This document shows positions 24,101-33,316 of a stretch of 64,000 bases of DNA, piece by piece. A program made the position numbers and the translations under genes. Source of the DNA: Aplysia californica (taxonomy: Eukaryota > Mollusca > Gastropoda > Aplysiida > Aplysiidae); assembly GCF_000002075.1 (NCBI RefSeq), contig NW_004797491.1:501993-565992 (forward strand), written 5' to 3'. The notes beneath the pieces were generated by a model. That model saw nothing but the letters and a program-made list of their open reading frames with translations, made no database searches and had not been told where the DNA came from. Numbering within the stretch: the stretch's first letter is position 1; the number at the start of each line of letters is the position of its first letter.

Positions 24101-24978
24101 CTGTCATTCATATCCCAGGAAAGAGGACTATCCATGAACATATTACGAATTTTTTAGCCGGATTACTAATTTTTATTTGTCGATTACCAAGTTATATGCA
24201 GATACGTGGGCAGCCGTAGTGACTCAAAAAGGGAATACAAAATATTTTTCTCCATAATATTGTGAGCCACAAAGAGAGCACAAAGTAGGGGGTATGTAGC
24301 AATTCACATCAGTGTGGCTGCTTTTCACACACCCCATCAACAGTTTTGATTTAGCAGGGCTTGGAGGAGAATGGCCCAGGAGAAAGACTGAGATACCTGA
24401 TAGAACTTTTCTCCACTTGGGAATCGAACTCTAATCTTTAGCGAGAAAAATGGAAGCATGTGATCGCTACACCACATGCCAGTGGGGTGTATTGCAAATA
24501 TTAAAGTAGGTAAATGGTTGATAATGTGAAGAAGTGTAGAAAAAAGCTCTTATACATTTGTCACTTCACATTGCTGATTGCACAAGTGGTCAGTTTGCTG
24601 TCATGAGTATGAGTGGACTTATTAAATTGTAGACCTCTCTGTGTGTGCTTGTTATACCCTGAACAGTTGTGCAGTTATGAGCGCCGTAAAACTCTTACGA
24701 AACTAAACAAAGAGTTGTGCTATTGTGCTGGCTAACTAGCCTTCAGCCATGCCACTATTTGTATTTTAGGGTGTCACTGGTTTGTTGTGGTTCCCTCTAG
24801 ATTAGATGTTTTGTCTCATATTTTTTAAAACTCTTCTCAGGCAATAGATCACTTCAGACGCACAAGCAATGGGACGGCGATGCAGCTCAAGTTTCTCAAG
24901 TATGCCCAATCCAGTCAGTGTGAAACTACCCATGACTCGTCTGTCAGCTATGCATCTGCTGCCTTTGTCTTGCAATAA
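7176..24978 (+). CDS. MEMO1: MEMO1 homologue, nine coding exons, 299 aa
   Basis: Nine exons join in phase: 7176-7236, 13436-13517, 13816-13884, 17151-17263, 17595-17706, 18651-18793, 20979-21055, 22773-22877 and 24841-24978 (900 nt with stop). Every junction has GT and AG. The product matches the MEMO family (related to class III extradiol dioxygenases), a cytosolic protein reported to bind iron or copper and to act in ErbB2-linked motility and redox control. Seen residues fall at the human numbers: H49 (APHAGY), H81 (GPSHH), D189 and H192 (SSDFCHWG), C244 (NTICGRHP). Length is 299 aa against 297 in human. The start ATG at 7176 is chosen because it gives an N-terminus ([13 protein letters not shown]) like the family and ends in a phase-1 donor matching exon 2. 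The gene looks intact. Introns carry many transposon relics. Function is inferred from homology. Confidence 0.96.
7321..7450. repeat. AGATCT/TCTAGA tract in MEMO1 intron 1
   Basis: Imperfect array of the hexamer AGATCT and its shifted form TCTAGA, starting 85 bp after the exon 1 donor. Similar tracts at 10003-10021, 44174-44204, 44552-44578, 54930-54985, 55512-55562 and 55685-55725. Confidence 0.9.
8361..8440 (-). repeat. Palindrome element with CGAACGTTCG core
   Basis: 8382-8411 is a perfect 30-bp palindrome centred on CGAACGTTCG. A second half-palindrome is at 8421-8435 after a short spacer. At 8368-8387 the minus strand reads AATAGTCACTTCGTATTTTT, overlapping the edge of the palindrome. 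That 20-mer recurs exactly at 57211-57230 next to a different palindrome. Confidence 0.9.
9151..9202. repeat. (CA)n microsatellite
   Basis: About 26 CA units with one CG interruption, in MEMO1 intron 1. Just before it, AATAAA occurs twice (9061-9066 and 9074-9079), like the 3' end of an old retrocopy. Confidence 0.95.
10265..10390 (+). repeat. Four tandem 36-37 bp units with palindromic joints
   Basis: Units start at 10265, 10301, 10338 and 10375: GTTCGGAGAAATAGTGCCCA then GCTTTATTTTCCCGAAC. Where units meet, CCGAACGTTCGG forms a palindrome. The same GTTCGGAGAAATAGTGCC is at 8397-8414. Confidence 0.9.
10427..11085 (+). repeat. Tandemly duplicated repeat G
   Basis: A unit of about 180 bp occurs at about 10582-10755 and 10760-10930 (GGATAGTGCTGTAA / CCGATAGTGCTGTAA; TTTGACCCYCCAAAG; GTGCATCT; CAGTAAAAA or AAGTAAAAA). 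A reverse fragment is at 11030-11085. A related minus-strand copy is at 51950-52180. Confidence 0.65.
11289..11560 (+). repeat. Composite repeat: 160-bp block joined to SINE-like family B
   Basis: 11295-11455 repeats the sequence at 116-275 (AGCTCATACTGTGCCGGAAC at both starts). It is followed by a family B body beginning CTTGTGCTGTTGAGGCTAGA and ending in the module CAGTTGCGAGCGCTG. The same family B body without the first block is at 51508-51640. Confidence 0.75.
12379..12530 (+). repeat. Dispersed repeat F, copy 1
   Basis: Shares GCACCAAAGCCAG, AAACATT, TTTGACAAGG, TGTATTGTGG-like and GCCTAGGCCAATGAG with 23708-23857, same strand, roughly 70% alike by eye. Family unknown. Confidence 0.6.
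12668..12795. repeat. Family C fragment in MEMO1 intron 1
   Basis: AGGTCATCTTATAAGTGC, GGTGTTACAAGAGAGTAAC, AGGAGGAGAGATG and CACACCAGAGCATCTGCC follow the family C order with a weak module. Confidence 0.5.
13436..13517 (+). CDS. MEMO1: MEMO1 coding exon 2
   Basis: Acceptor after tttccag, donor gtaaga. Encodes G21 (split codon) through P48 (split), including [11 protein letters not shown] and ARAIIAP, both close to vertebrate MEMO1. Confidence 0.95.
13816..13884 (+). CDS. MEMO1: MEMO1 coding exon 3
   Basis: Encodes [19 protein letters not shown] and contains metal ligand H49. Acceptor acatag, donor gtaagt. The split codon at its end completes as V71 in exon 4. Confidence 0.95.
14239..14280 (-). 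repeat. Stand-alone 3' module of the SINE families
   Basis: AGAGTTTTACGACGCTCACA followed by ACTACATG: the family A 3' end in reverse, without a body, 42 bp before the full SINE. Confidence 0.6.
14322..14822 (+). mobile_element. tRNA-derived SINE, family A, copy 4, full length
   Basis: Best-preserved copy, in MEMO1 intron 3. A box TGGTCTAGAGG (14333-14343), B box GGTTTGAATCC (14377-14387), pyrimidine-rich body, then GCGAGTTGCGCACGTTAGAG and the 3' module with GGCCTTATGCAGTTACGAGC and a short C/A tail. Same sense as the host gene. Confidence 0.88.
15134..16172. mobile_element. Nested element with CAGACCTRCCACTC ends
   Basis: Left end CAGACCTGCCACTC (15134-15147) and right end GAGTGGTAGGTCTG (16159-16172) are inverted repeats with one mismatch. 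Just inside both lie repeated ATCCCGATTTTTT-like motifs. No coding part recognised. A hAT-like type is possible; an 8-bp target duplication is not clear. Confidence 0.55.
15518..15751. mobile_element. 234-bp MITE with about 48-bp terminal inverted repeats
   Basis: Left end GGTCTGGTAACTGCGCGTTC and the reverse of the right end GGTCTGACTAACTGCGCGTT continue into matching CACTCGGATGAGCGACAGTC. It lies inside the element at 15134-16172, giving three nested layers. Confidence 0.8.
16360..16903 (-). pseudogene. piggyBac transposase N- and C-terminal remnants
   Basis: The N-terminal acidic part (from 16903) and the C-terminal zinc-binding part (16563-16360, GKKGSCHYC then [15 protein letters not shown]) are only tens of bases apart. 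A family transposase has about 400 residues with the DDD core between them. A GA run also breaks the N-terminal frame. Confidence 0.7.
17151..17263 (+). CDS. MEMO1: MEMO1 coding exon 4
   Basis: Encodes [19 protein letters not shown] and [11 protein letters not shown], with ligand H81. The acceptor ttgcag ends at 17150, only 35 bases after the TTAA edge of a piggyBac-like element (15037-17115). Confidence 0.95.
17595..17706 (+). CDS. MEMO1: MEMO1 coding exon 5
   Basis: Encodes [16 protein letters not shown] then [13 protein letters not shown], the most conserved block of the family. Acceptor ccacag, donor gtatgc. Confidence 0.95.
17707..18650. other. MEMO1 intron 5
   Basis: No element delimited. 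A G-run lies at about 18086-18098. Confidence 0.5.
18651..18793 (+). CDS. MEMO1: MEMO1 coding exon 6
   Basis: Encodes [16 protein letters not shown] through [12 protein letters not shown], holding D189 and H192. The donor is the non-consensus gtttgt at 18794, which suits the phase with exon 7. Confidence 0.94.
20009..20686. mobile_element. TTAA-bounded MITE in MEMO1 intron 6
   Basis: Begins TTAACTCTTTCCAGAC and ends GTCTGGAAAGAGTTAA: a perfect 16-bp inverted repeat including the TTAA target. 678 bp. A repeated ATCGGCGATACGTC lies near the right end. piggyBac-like by target and ends. Confidence 0.8.
20979..21055 (+). CDS. MEMO1: MEMO1 coding exon 7
   Basis: Encodes [19 protein letters not shown] then EALDKM. 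It aligns with the human FRYSYYDES and IEHLDKM region. Acceptor taaag, donor gtgagt, phase 0 at the end. Confidence 0.95.
21191..21996. mobile_element. TTAA-bounded MITE in MEMO1 intron 7
   Basis: Ends read inward TTAACCTCTTCACTGCTGTG and TTAACCGTTCCAGTGCTGAG, 15 of 20 alike. 806 bp. Holds a second nested MITE. Confidence 0.55.
21703..21940. mobile_element. 238-bp nested MITE
   Basis: Left GTGAGGTATGCGGACAAAAT and the reverse of the right end GTGAGGTGTGCTGACACAAT, both followed by GAGTTACTTCTCG: 33-bp inverted repeats with four differences. Confidence 0.75.
22773..22877 (+). CDS. MEMO1: MEMO1 coding exon 8
   Basis: Exactly 35 codons: [17 protein letters not shown] through [14 protein letters not shown]. 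Contains C244. Acceptor tttccag, donor gtaaga. Confidence 0.96.
23708..23857 (+). repeat. Dispersed repeat F, copy 2
   Basis: Partner of 12379-12530. Both lie in MEMO1 introns. GGCCTAGGCCAATGAG is the best conserved edge. Confidence 0.6.
24395..24482 (-). mobile_element. tRNA-like SINE head in MEMO1 intron 8
   Basis: Minus strand shows an A-box-like TGGTGTAGCGATCA and a B-box-like GAGTTCGATTCCC at SINE spacing. The body is not delimited. Confidence 0.45.
24655..24708 (+). repeat. Stand-alone SINE 3' module in MEMO1 intron 8
   Basis: TGCAGTTATGAGCGCCGTAA then AACTCTTACGAAACTAAAC: the shared module, 133 bp before exon 9. Confidence 0.6.
24841..24978 (+). CDS. MEMO1: MEMO1 coding exon 9 and stop
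   Basis: Encodes [19 protein letters not shown] then KYAQSSQC and [13 protein letters not shown], ending at TAA. The YAQSSQC and SSVSYA blocks are family signatures. Confidence 0.95.
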   Translation, partial: AIDHFRRTSNGTAMQLKFLKYAQSSQCETTHDSSVSYASAAFVLQ

Positions 24979-25160
24979 TTGTCATAATTATATTGTACAT
25001 TTGAAACAATCAGTCAAAATACAATTATATTTCCTGTGTGGTGTCATGTATTTGAGATGGATGGGAGTCATGTCATGGCCTTTTCTTTAAACCTCAAAGT
25101 GCCCAGTACAATGTTCTGTGGTGTTGAGGCTGATATAAGGTGTTTGAGTAAAGATAAGAA

Positions 25161-25166
25161 AATAAA
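25161..25166 (+). terminator. Candidate MEMO1 poly(A) signal
   Basis: AATAAA lies 183 bases after the MEMO1 stop. It is the first canonical hexamer downstream. Others lie farther on (35005-35010, 36056-36061), so a longer 3' UTR cannot be excluded. Confidence 0.45.
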
Positions 25167-26052
25167 GAATAGCAACAGAAGATAGCAAATGAGGTACCGA
25201 TATTGGTAACTGTACATTTTCTGAAAGCTTATGAGTTGAAGAATATTTTTACGTTACTGCGGGTAAAAAATAATCAGTTTCGTTGACTGTGACTGTATCA
25301 CATTGACAATGAATGGTAGACTATTTTGTTTACAAACGTGTCCTTATATCCCTCTGTTTATTTCTTATGAATATATAAGACTAGGCAGTTTAGTGAGTGC
25401 GCTCGTTCAGTGTACAATACTTTGAAAAATAAGGACAGAGAGCCGACTTATGGTCATAAAGAAGTTTTGTTGGTTTTTGGGTTTTTTAAAAACTCACTTG
25501 AGACTAGACTCGTTTCGGCCCACCAAACCCTGGGCACTAGTGTTTTTCTTGTATTTTTAAAAAATCACATTGACCTTACTTATGAATGGATCTTAACTCA
25601 CTGAGCACCACGCCCCGATTTGCCTCCAAGCCCCAGAGAACCACACATTTCACCCACTTTTTGAAAATTCATAAAAAATTGAAATGAACAGCTATTTCTT
25701 TGAAATTTTCGGTGCTATTTCATAAGATATGAGTCCAACAGACACAATAAACACATTTTGTGAAGAATGAATGACAAAAAAATGTATAAGACAGGAAGTT
25801 GGGACAAATTTTCCCCCAGAAAATTTTTTTGGGAACATAATGGAAATGATGTGACAAAGCAGAATTCGAATAAACTTACCCAAAATAGTTGTGGCAATGT
25901 GTGTTTGTGTGCAGGAGAATGAAGCATGAGTGTGTACAGAGAAGTAGCATAAAGATGTAAGTGATAATTAATTTTGAAAAATAAAAAAAAGGACAAGGAG
26001 TTCTCAGTGGAGTTGACCAAAAATAAGCCTACCTCAAGGCTGACTATCTCAC

Positions 26053-27731
26053 TTATGTTGTGTAATTTTCTTTGGTATGGTAATCCTCAAAACACTGTCC
26101 TATGCACAAAGATATTTCACACACAGAACACCAGTAATGGGTTTCAACCCTTTTCCTGTTCATTGGTACAGTATTTCCCCGAGCTTGACGTCGTTTGTCA
26201 CCACACACTTTACAGTCACGCCTTGGCTTGTTGACAGAAGGGGTAGGTGAAAGTGGATAAATATAATGTTTCCCACTTAGTCTGTCCGGTAATTGTGGTG
26301 GCACTTGTGGGGTGGGTTGCTCAGCTTGTTGAAGCTGGCGGTAAGTTCTGTTCTGAGATGAAGAATGAAGTAGGGAAATTTGATGGAAGGACGACCCGCT
26401 CTTTTTTCAGCCTCAACAAAGAGAATGTGTGACTGAATGATGACAAGAGTGACCAGATGAAGGAAGAGTTTTTTCCAACATTTCATTGTTCTCCTGTTGA
26501 GGGGCATGTAACTCATCATCTGATCACTCTTGTCAACACCAGCCATGTGTTGAATGTAGGACTGGACAGCAAGAGGTTTTGGTTTTTGACCTGTCCGAGT
26601 TGTCACCTGCATCATGACTCTCGGGTCGTGAACCGTCGTCAGAACATGAACGTCTTTTTTGTACTTCCATTTTACGGCAACAACAGCACCTTTACGGCGA
26701 TAAGCCGTCTCGCCCTCTCAGAGCTGTGAACTCACCAGCTCACGAGGCATACCGACACGATTTGCCCTGGCTGTGCCTACAGTCATTGTTCCGGTTCCGG
26801 TGAGGTCAAAGCTCAACGACGGACAAGTGTAGTATTTTTCCGTGTGGGCGATGAATCCTTGTCCGTCTAGAGGCTGAAGAAGACGTTTCACTACATCCAC
26901 TGGTCTGTTGCTAACACCCTTTTCGCCAAAGTAAATTTCAAAATTGAACACATATCCATTTCTGCTTTCACATATTCATATAGTTTCACCCCCCCACTTT
27001 ACGAGCTTGTTCCGCGTATAAACCCTGTAACGAATATTGCCCCTCCAGGGGCACATGGCCTCGTCGATACAGATATCTTGCCTTGGAGTGTAAAGTTCCT
27101 GGCACGTAAGTTCGAGATGGTCGTAAATTGGCCTTATTTTATGTAAAGGGTCATGACCCTCCTGACCCACTGGAACGAATGTGGCATTATCATTGAGATG
27201 AAGAAACGCCAACATCTCGCTGAAACGGGCACGTGACATCATTGTTGACGCATAACTGCTGTGTACAAGAGGGTTCTTACTCCATGTGTCCTTGATAGAT
27301 GGCTTTTTGACAACAGTCATATGGATAAGCACTGCGAAAAACTGCTTTAGATCCAGCATTGTTAGAGTTTTCCAGCGTTTGTACAGGCTGTGTCTTGATT
27401 GCTGTGGCGTTTGCTTGGCACGGATCTGACTGGCTGCATAAGTATTTGTTTCTGCTTTGATCCGTCTAAAAATGTTGTTTGTGAAAAACAAAAAGAAAAT
27501 ATCAAGAGGGATGGTTGCTTCATCTGGTATGTGGAGGCCAGGGGTGGCAGTGAAGGGGCAGTTCACTGGATAGTTGGTCAGGTTTGTGGACCATTCGTCG
27601 ATGACAGACTGAGAAACATTTTCACTGTCAGTGTTGCTTGTACTAGGACTAGGACTAGATCTGCCATTAGATGTTCCAGGTCTGGGTACAAATTTTCTCC
27701 GCTTTGACTTAAAATTGGGAAATTGCTCCAT
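26053..27731 (-). pseudogene. piggyBac transposase, decayed
   Basis: Minus-strand pieces in order: MEQFPNFKSKRRKF through CIDEAMCPWRGNIRYRVYTR and NKLVKWG (first catalytic Asp in DEAM), FNFEIYFGEKGVSNRP with HTEKYYTCPSLSFDL (second site, Glu where relatives usually have Asp), MAGVDKSDQMM (third Asp), and a C-terminal Cys-rich region (RDCKVCGDKRR, HYWCSVCEISLCIGQCF, DYHT). All blocks of DDE_Tnp_1_7 are present in order, but the frame shifts about three times. It inserts TTAA-targeted DNA in its active form; here it is dead or silenced. It lies 1.1 kb after the MEMO1 stop, opposite strand. Confidence 0.93.
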
Positions 27732-28559
27732 TAGTTGGCTTACTCTTTAATAATTTTGAGCAGTGAAGATATCAAAGAGAATGATGTATGATATGTTTTA
27801 AATATATATGACATTAGAAGTAAAGATATTGCCCACTTTGCCAACTACAGGTTATCTTTTTTTTAAGGTTATTTTTTATGACCCTGTAGCCCACCTGTAG
27901 GCCTTATAAGTATAAAACAATTTTTTATTTCACTTTGTATAGAGGTGTTTTGTGGTTTTGTGAATTCTATGTAAAATTCTCAACAAATTGTTGGATTACA
28001 CTTTTAGAAATATATATATGCATTTTTTGAAGAGTATTAGTTATTTGTGTTGTTAAGTTGCAATTTGGTGTCACAAAAACTCTTATGTTAAAAATGGCCT
28101 GAAATTGGCTGGATGTTAGGAATGAAAAATCACAATAACTTTCTAACTAGTCAACACCGTTTAAACTGTTTTATGATCATGAAGGCAAGGGCTTTCAAAT
28201 GAAAGTATTTTAAAGTTAAAGCATATCAGACAACTTTGAAATTTTCACTAAACTGCCTATTAAGACCCCTTTCAGCATATATTCTACATGTTATAAGCTT
28301 TCCAAAAATGTATATATGGGTTTGTGATGTAAAATAGCATTTTTGTACTCTTTCATTTATAGCATGTCATGTCATTTTCTAAAAATAAATTCACGATAAT
28401 GAACTTTGACTTTGAGTACAGACTTTGCTTGTTTTATACAAATGAAATAAAAACAAATACGTAAAATCATGTGAAATTTCGTCTCTTATATAATACTATT
28501 GTGTTGTTAAACTGACTTTAGTTGCGTCTCGTCTTAGGAGTCAAACCGTGATCTGTGAT

Positions 28560-28900
28560 GTGCTCTAGCATATATCTCTATCGGTTTTATAATGGAGAAT
28601 GGTCCATATTACATCGTCCATAAACAGTGAAAAAAAAAAATCAATTGGTTCATTGCAAATGTCAACGTTTATGTTGTGGGGTCTTTTACTTTTAGGATTT
28701 CTAACTGTGAAATTTGGGTCCAAACAAGGCCTATACTTGTCTAAATCTTCCTGTACTCTGTGCCAAACATCATCACCTTTATATCCAACACTAACTCCAT
28801 CCTCTTCTTTGCTAGAACTCGCACCGTCATCACTTTGATGTGGTATTCTCCTTCAAAATCATCTTCCTCGTCCCTTTGATTTCCAGAAAAGAATTTTGAT
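28560..28900 (-). pseudogene. Second piggyBac-like transposase N-terminus
   Basis: Minus strand reads EEDDFEGEY, then in another frame DDGASSSKEEDGVSVGYKGD, DVWHRVQEDLDKYRP, NFTVRNPKSKRP and NEPIDFFF, then after a T-run shift SLFMDDVIW. The acidic start and the P-I-D-F-F / F-M-D-D pattern are typical of the piggyBac N-terminal domain. It differs in sequence from the copy at 27731, so it belongs to another family. Confidence 0.6.
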
Positions 28901-30626
28901 AAGTTGGATCTAGCTCTAAAACTTGAATTTTACGAACCAGAGGAACCTAATAGGGGTTCAAATGTCTTTGAAGTCAAGTTTGGATCTCTAGATCTAAAGA
29001 AAAGCGCAGATTTGACAGTTTTGACAGCTCAAATTTCACCAAGTTTCGGAAGCGAAACGCTAAAGTAAAAGAAGACGTCTAGGTCTTGAAAACAGTTCAA
29101 GTAGTGAAACTAAACACTTATAAACTACTATTCAAGTGTCGTACTCATCAACCTTTTCATATTTTGCTTTCAGATTTGTAATATTTCTATGGCATATTGT
29201 AGATCGGCTGTGACACCCCAGCCGCTCCCCTTATGCCTTATGGCCGATGCTCGCCCGTCTTGACACTTTGAGGGTTAACAAAAAAGGGCTTGTGGCAAAG
29301 AGAGAATTGAGGGACATATTTACAGTCTGGCATGGATAATTCAGACACATGGGGGGACTGGTGTTTGACACCTCCATAACTTGGATGAACCAAAAACAAA
29401 AAATTTAAGAGGTATCAGTAGGGGGATGACAAATTAATAGTAAGAGCTGTCTGTGATTTTGAGTTATCTGTGTTGTCCGATTTTTATCCATGGTGTCTAG
29501 AGCCAGCTGGCCAGATCTGAGAATCTCTCCGTCCGCGCCCCCCCTTCTCCTTTCTCTGCAATTTTTCAAATGTCTCTTTTTTGATGGGACATGCTTTTTA
29601 TCATCATGTTTGGATTTTAATTAATGTTACTTAAGGGACTAAAGAAACATGTTTAACAAAACCTTACCTCTCGAAGGCATAAACAGAAGTAGAGTGACAG
29701 GATCTGGCCATTTTTCAGACTTCTGTCATAAAATAAGCCTTCCCGAATTTATTATTTTGTAACTGAAACCGTTTGCATTACAGATACATTTTGTGTGAAT
29801 TCTAATTTGATTTGGATCAATCTGAATTTGGTATTGAAGACATTTTCAGATAATATTAATAAATAAATAGAGGAATATAATTGTGCTCTTCATAAGATTG
29901 ATAAAATGGGTCTGTATTGACAAGAGGGTATTGCGTATCATTTAAAGTTTTGTTTGCACAATTTTTACTCGTGAATTGATGAGTGAGAACAAGTCCCATA
30001 ATATCTTTCACCCTAACAGTGTATAATGTATGGCTATTAAGCTTTCATGAAATAAAATAAATAACCATCAAATGAAAGGTGCTAATGGAGTCAAGAAATG
30101 TACTTACATTCTTAGGAGAAGTATAAAATAAAGTAACAAAAAAGATTAATGGAAGTGAAAGACTTTATCCCAAGTATGTGGTGCTTATGTTATGTTTGAT
30201 CCATCTTTCTACTTTTTTTAAATTCCTTACTTATTCTCGTTTTGTTTTTGTGATGTCTTGATAGCAACAGTAGTATGTTGTATTTTATTGATGGACATGT
30301 TCCATATTTCTGCTTTAGTCACTGAATTTTCCACGAGCTGAACTCCTCTATAGTTTTTCGTGATCAAATGTTAACATTTGAGAATTGAAATACCACATAG
30401 CCAAATCAAAAATCAAAATTATTGCAGACTTCAAATGTAACATGCAACTTAAAATAGGACAATTGTAAGATGAAATGTGCAAAAGAAATTGTTTGATGAA
30501 ATGCAGACATTGTATTGTAGATTCAAATTTCACTTGAAAGGAATTCAAATGTCATCATATATATTGCAAGCTTAAATTTTTTTTTTAATGGAAAAGGATC
30601 CGGGAATTGAAAATATAAACATAATT

Positions 30627-31313
30627 TAGTTGAACCTGCCATGACGACCACCAAAAAATCCTGTCTGAGATTGCCTGGCAAATCTCACATTGCCCGACAC
30701 TTTGTCATAAATTTGGTCCCTGACGCTGTGGACAAGCTATTATACATGTAATCCATTCACATTGTTCGTCCCTCCAATGATCATGTTGTGTCATAACTTA
30801 AATTGCCCCCTCCACAACTGGAAGGCAAATCATAAGTGAAATTAGAGGTCAATGAGAGGTCATTGTTTAGGCCAACAATGGACGCCAATAAAAACTTGCG
30901 TCAGAAATGTCGCTTGTTTGCCGAGTGGTGGCTACCCATTTGTTTGTTTATTATGTCATTCCATCTTCCTTGTCTAACACATTTTGTTTTGTTTTATCCT
31001 TGCATGAAATCATAATTTTAAAAAATTAAACTAGTAACAAAAAATCCCACAAAAACCTCACTTTCCCCTCCCCTCTTTCAAAACAAAAAACAACAGCAAC
31101 AAAATTTTTAACATTTTAAATTGACCTTACGGCAGTCCTGACCCTGCAACAACCTCCAGTTGGGACCTCAGAGTAAATGGTTTGTTTTCTTCATTTTGGT
31201 AAACCATTTTCTTCATTTTGATCTGTCCTTTGTATGTCTGCCTCCTGTCTTATTCATGTATGGCCACTTTTCTTTTCGACAATGCGTGGCCGTTTTACAC
31301 AGGTTCAACTGTA
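30627..31313. mobile_element. MITE with TWSAGTTGAACCTG-type ends
   Basis: Left TTAGTTGAACCTGCCATG and the reverse of the right end TACAGTTGAACCTGTGTA. 687 bp. The TACAGTYGAACCT end type with TA targets is typical of Tc1/mariner-pogo MITEs. No coding part. Confidence 0.5.
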
Positions 31314-33009
31314 TGTAACACATAAGAGGAAAAAAACAGAAGCAAAGCGAACACTTCTATGCATCTCCATGAAATTGTTTCAACTCATTCCCACCTAGAT
31401 CAACCAATGTGTAAATTTAACCCCCCTATGCCCCCCACATCAACTACTGTCGCATGGCTAGGTGGTCTTGATATTAATTATAAAGGAGTCTCATTCCAAT
31501 GATGTGAGGGTGACAGTAGGCTTGGCGAGGTCTTTCCGTACCTGCAGCTTTAGTCTATATTTTGATTTGCAGGGTTTAAAAATATTTTGATCATGTATGT
31601 CTGTTTTTATAAATGATTTGTGAACAAACGTTTGTTTAATTTTGTATGGAGCTCAGCAATGCCCCTTCTCTTATGAAGAGGGAGTGATTTTGAGAACAGG
31701 GTCTTGGATGGGATTGAGTCAAGATAGTGCTCATTGTTTGTATAGTGATAATAGTAGTATTAGTAGGCATCCAACAGAAGCTGTTCTTCATTTGGGCTAA
31801 TTTTTTAATAGATAGGTAGGCCTTTTGCTGAGAACTTTAGTTGCTTTACCCAACTGTTACATTTGATTTTGCAATGTGGTATTTTAACTGCATGCAGTCA
31901 CATTTTCGTCCGATTCACCAATGCGGCATTTAAAATAACATTGTGTGTTTTGTTGCAATTAGAATGAGCATTCATTTTGCATTGTGGCATTTGATTACTA
32001 ATATAATGTAGCATTTGAATCTGCTGTGTTTTACAATGTTCATATTTAGTGAAAATTTATAAGCTCACCGTACCATTGAAACTTTATACACATGTATGAG
32101 TATGATGAGTGGAAAATATTTTTCCTTTGTCGTTGATTGACCACAGAGCTTTGAATAGTGAATGGGCATTTGTTCTGCATTTTAAAGTCTTAATTCTGTG
32201 GAGTGCTTACTACAGTATGTGAAAGTGAAAGTTGAATAAATATTTTGCAGGCTACTACTATTTATTAAGTTCTGGCCCTTTTTTTGGGGGGGGGGGGGGG
32301 AACGGGAGGTTGTTATGGTATTTTTGAAAGATTTGAATTGATGATCAAATTTAGTAGCTGAACAAGCCTCTGGTAGGCCTATACTTTAATATATATGCTT
32401 TAAAAAAAATCAATTTGATCAAAAAGGCATCACACAATAGCTATCGTTTGTTTCTTTTTGGTGTATGATTTAACTCTGTCCCGCTTGACCTTCCAAGTGT
32501 TGCCAACGAAAAGCCTGTGGCGCCCAGGGCGCGGGGGGGGGGGGGGGGTTTATAATATGAATTCACTATGTTAGTTTTATGTGGAAAATGCTTGAGAATG
32601 CAAGCCATGCAAGTTAATGCTATTATAAAGCTATACATTTTCAGAGAGTAAAATGTAAATAGGGAGTCAATCTAATTTGTTACGGAGTTGAAATATTTTG
32701 GGATCAGTAATATATCTTAAAATATAGGATAATGGGACTTGAATTTGAATAACTTTCTTTCTGTTATCCCGATAGTGAATATAAAAATATATGGAGAAAC
32801 CAAAAGATCTTGCAAAACCATAAGCTATACTGATGGCATTTGTATTAGATTTCCTTCATAATCAGTTACAGGTTGTGAGTGGAACCCCAGCTGATGCCAT
32901 AACACCATGACCCTTGTTTAGAAATAAAGTTCTGCAATGGAAGTTTGCAATCACTGGTGCTGGGTAATTAATAAATTACATAACACAGTGAACCTGTCTA
33001 AACTTGAGT

Positions 33010-33250
33010 TTAACCCTATCCGTACGTCGTGTTTTACTATGGTATCCATACAACGTGAGGAACTCTGTGCCACCAGTAGAGGAAATTTACTCGTTAATCA
33101 AATCCGTACGTTTTGCATAGCAGTCTGTCAAAATGATTTTTTGAGAATACTGAAATTTACATAGAGATCTTCACACTAAAAGTATTCTAAAATGGGAAGA
33201 ATACAACCCCGGGGATACGAAATGACCCCAGGTCGTACGGATAGGGTTAA
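33010..33250. mobile_element. TTAA-bounded 241-bp MITE
   Basis: Starts TTAACCCTATCCGTACG and ends with its exact reverse complement: a perfect 17-bp inverted repeat with TTAA targets. piggyBac-like, non-coding. Confidence 0.85.
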
Positions 33251-33316
33251 GTTTGACATATGATTTCGTCGCCTCAGAGAACTATTTTGTACAAAGTTTG
33301 TTTAACTTGTTCTATA

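Larger units (their letters stand above)
25593..29278 (-). mobile_element. piggyBac transposon, candidate boundaries
   Basis: TTAA at 25593-25596 and 29275-29278. The ends read inward TTAACTCACTGAGCACCACG and TTAACCCTCAAAGTGTCAAG, only partly alike. The span contains the transposase at 26053-27731 and a second N-terminal relic at 28560-28900. The boundaries are an inference; the transposase is secure. Confidence 0.4.

Noticed and set aside
27399-27707. 102-codon plus-strand ORF
   Set aside because: Antisense shadow of the piggyBac transposase.
32274-32547. G-runs as G-quadruplex regulators
   Set aside because: Single long G homopolymers, common as assembly-prone runs here. There is no four-tract arrangement tied to a gene.
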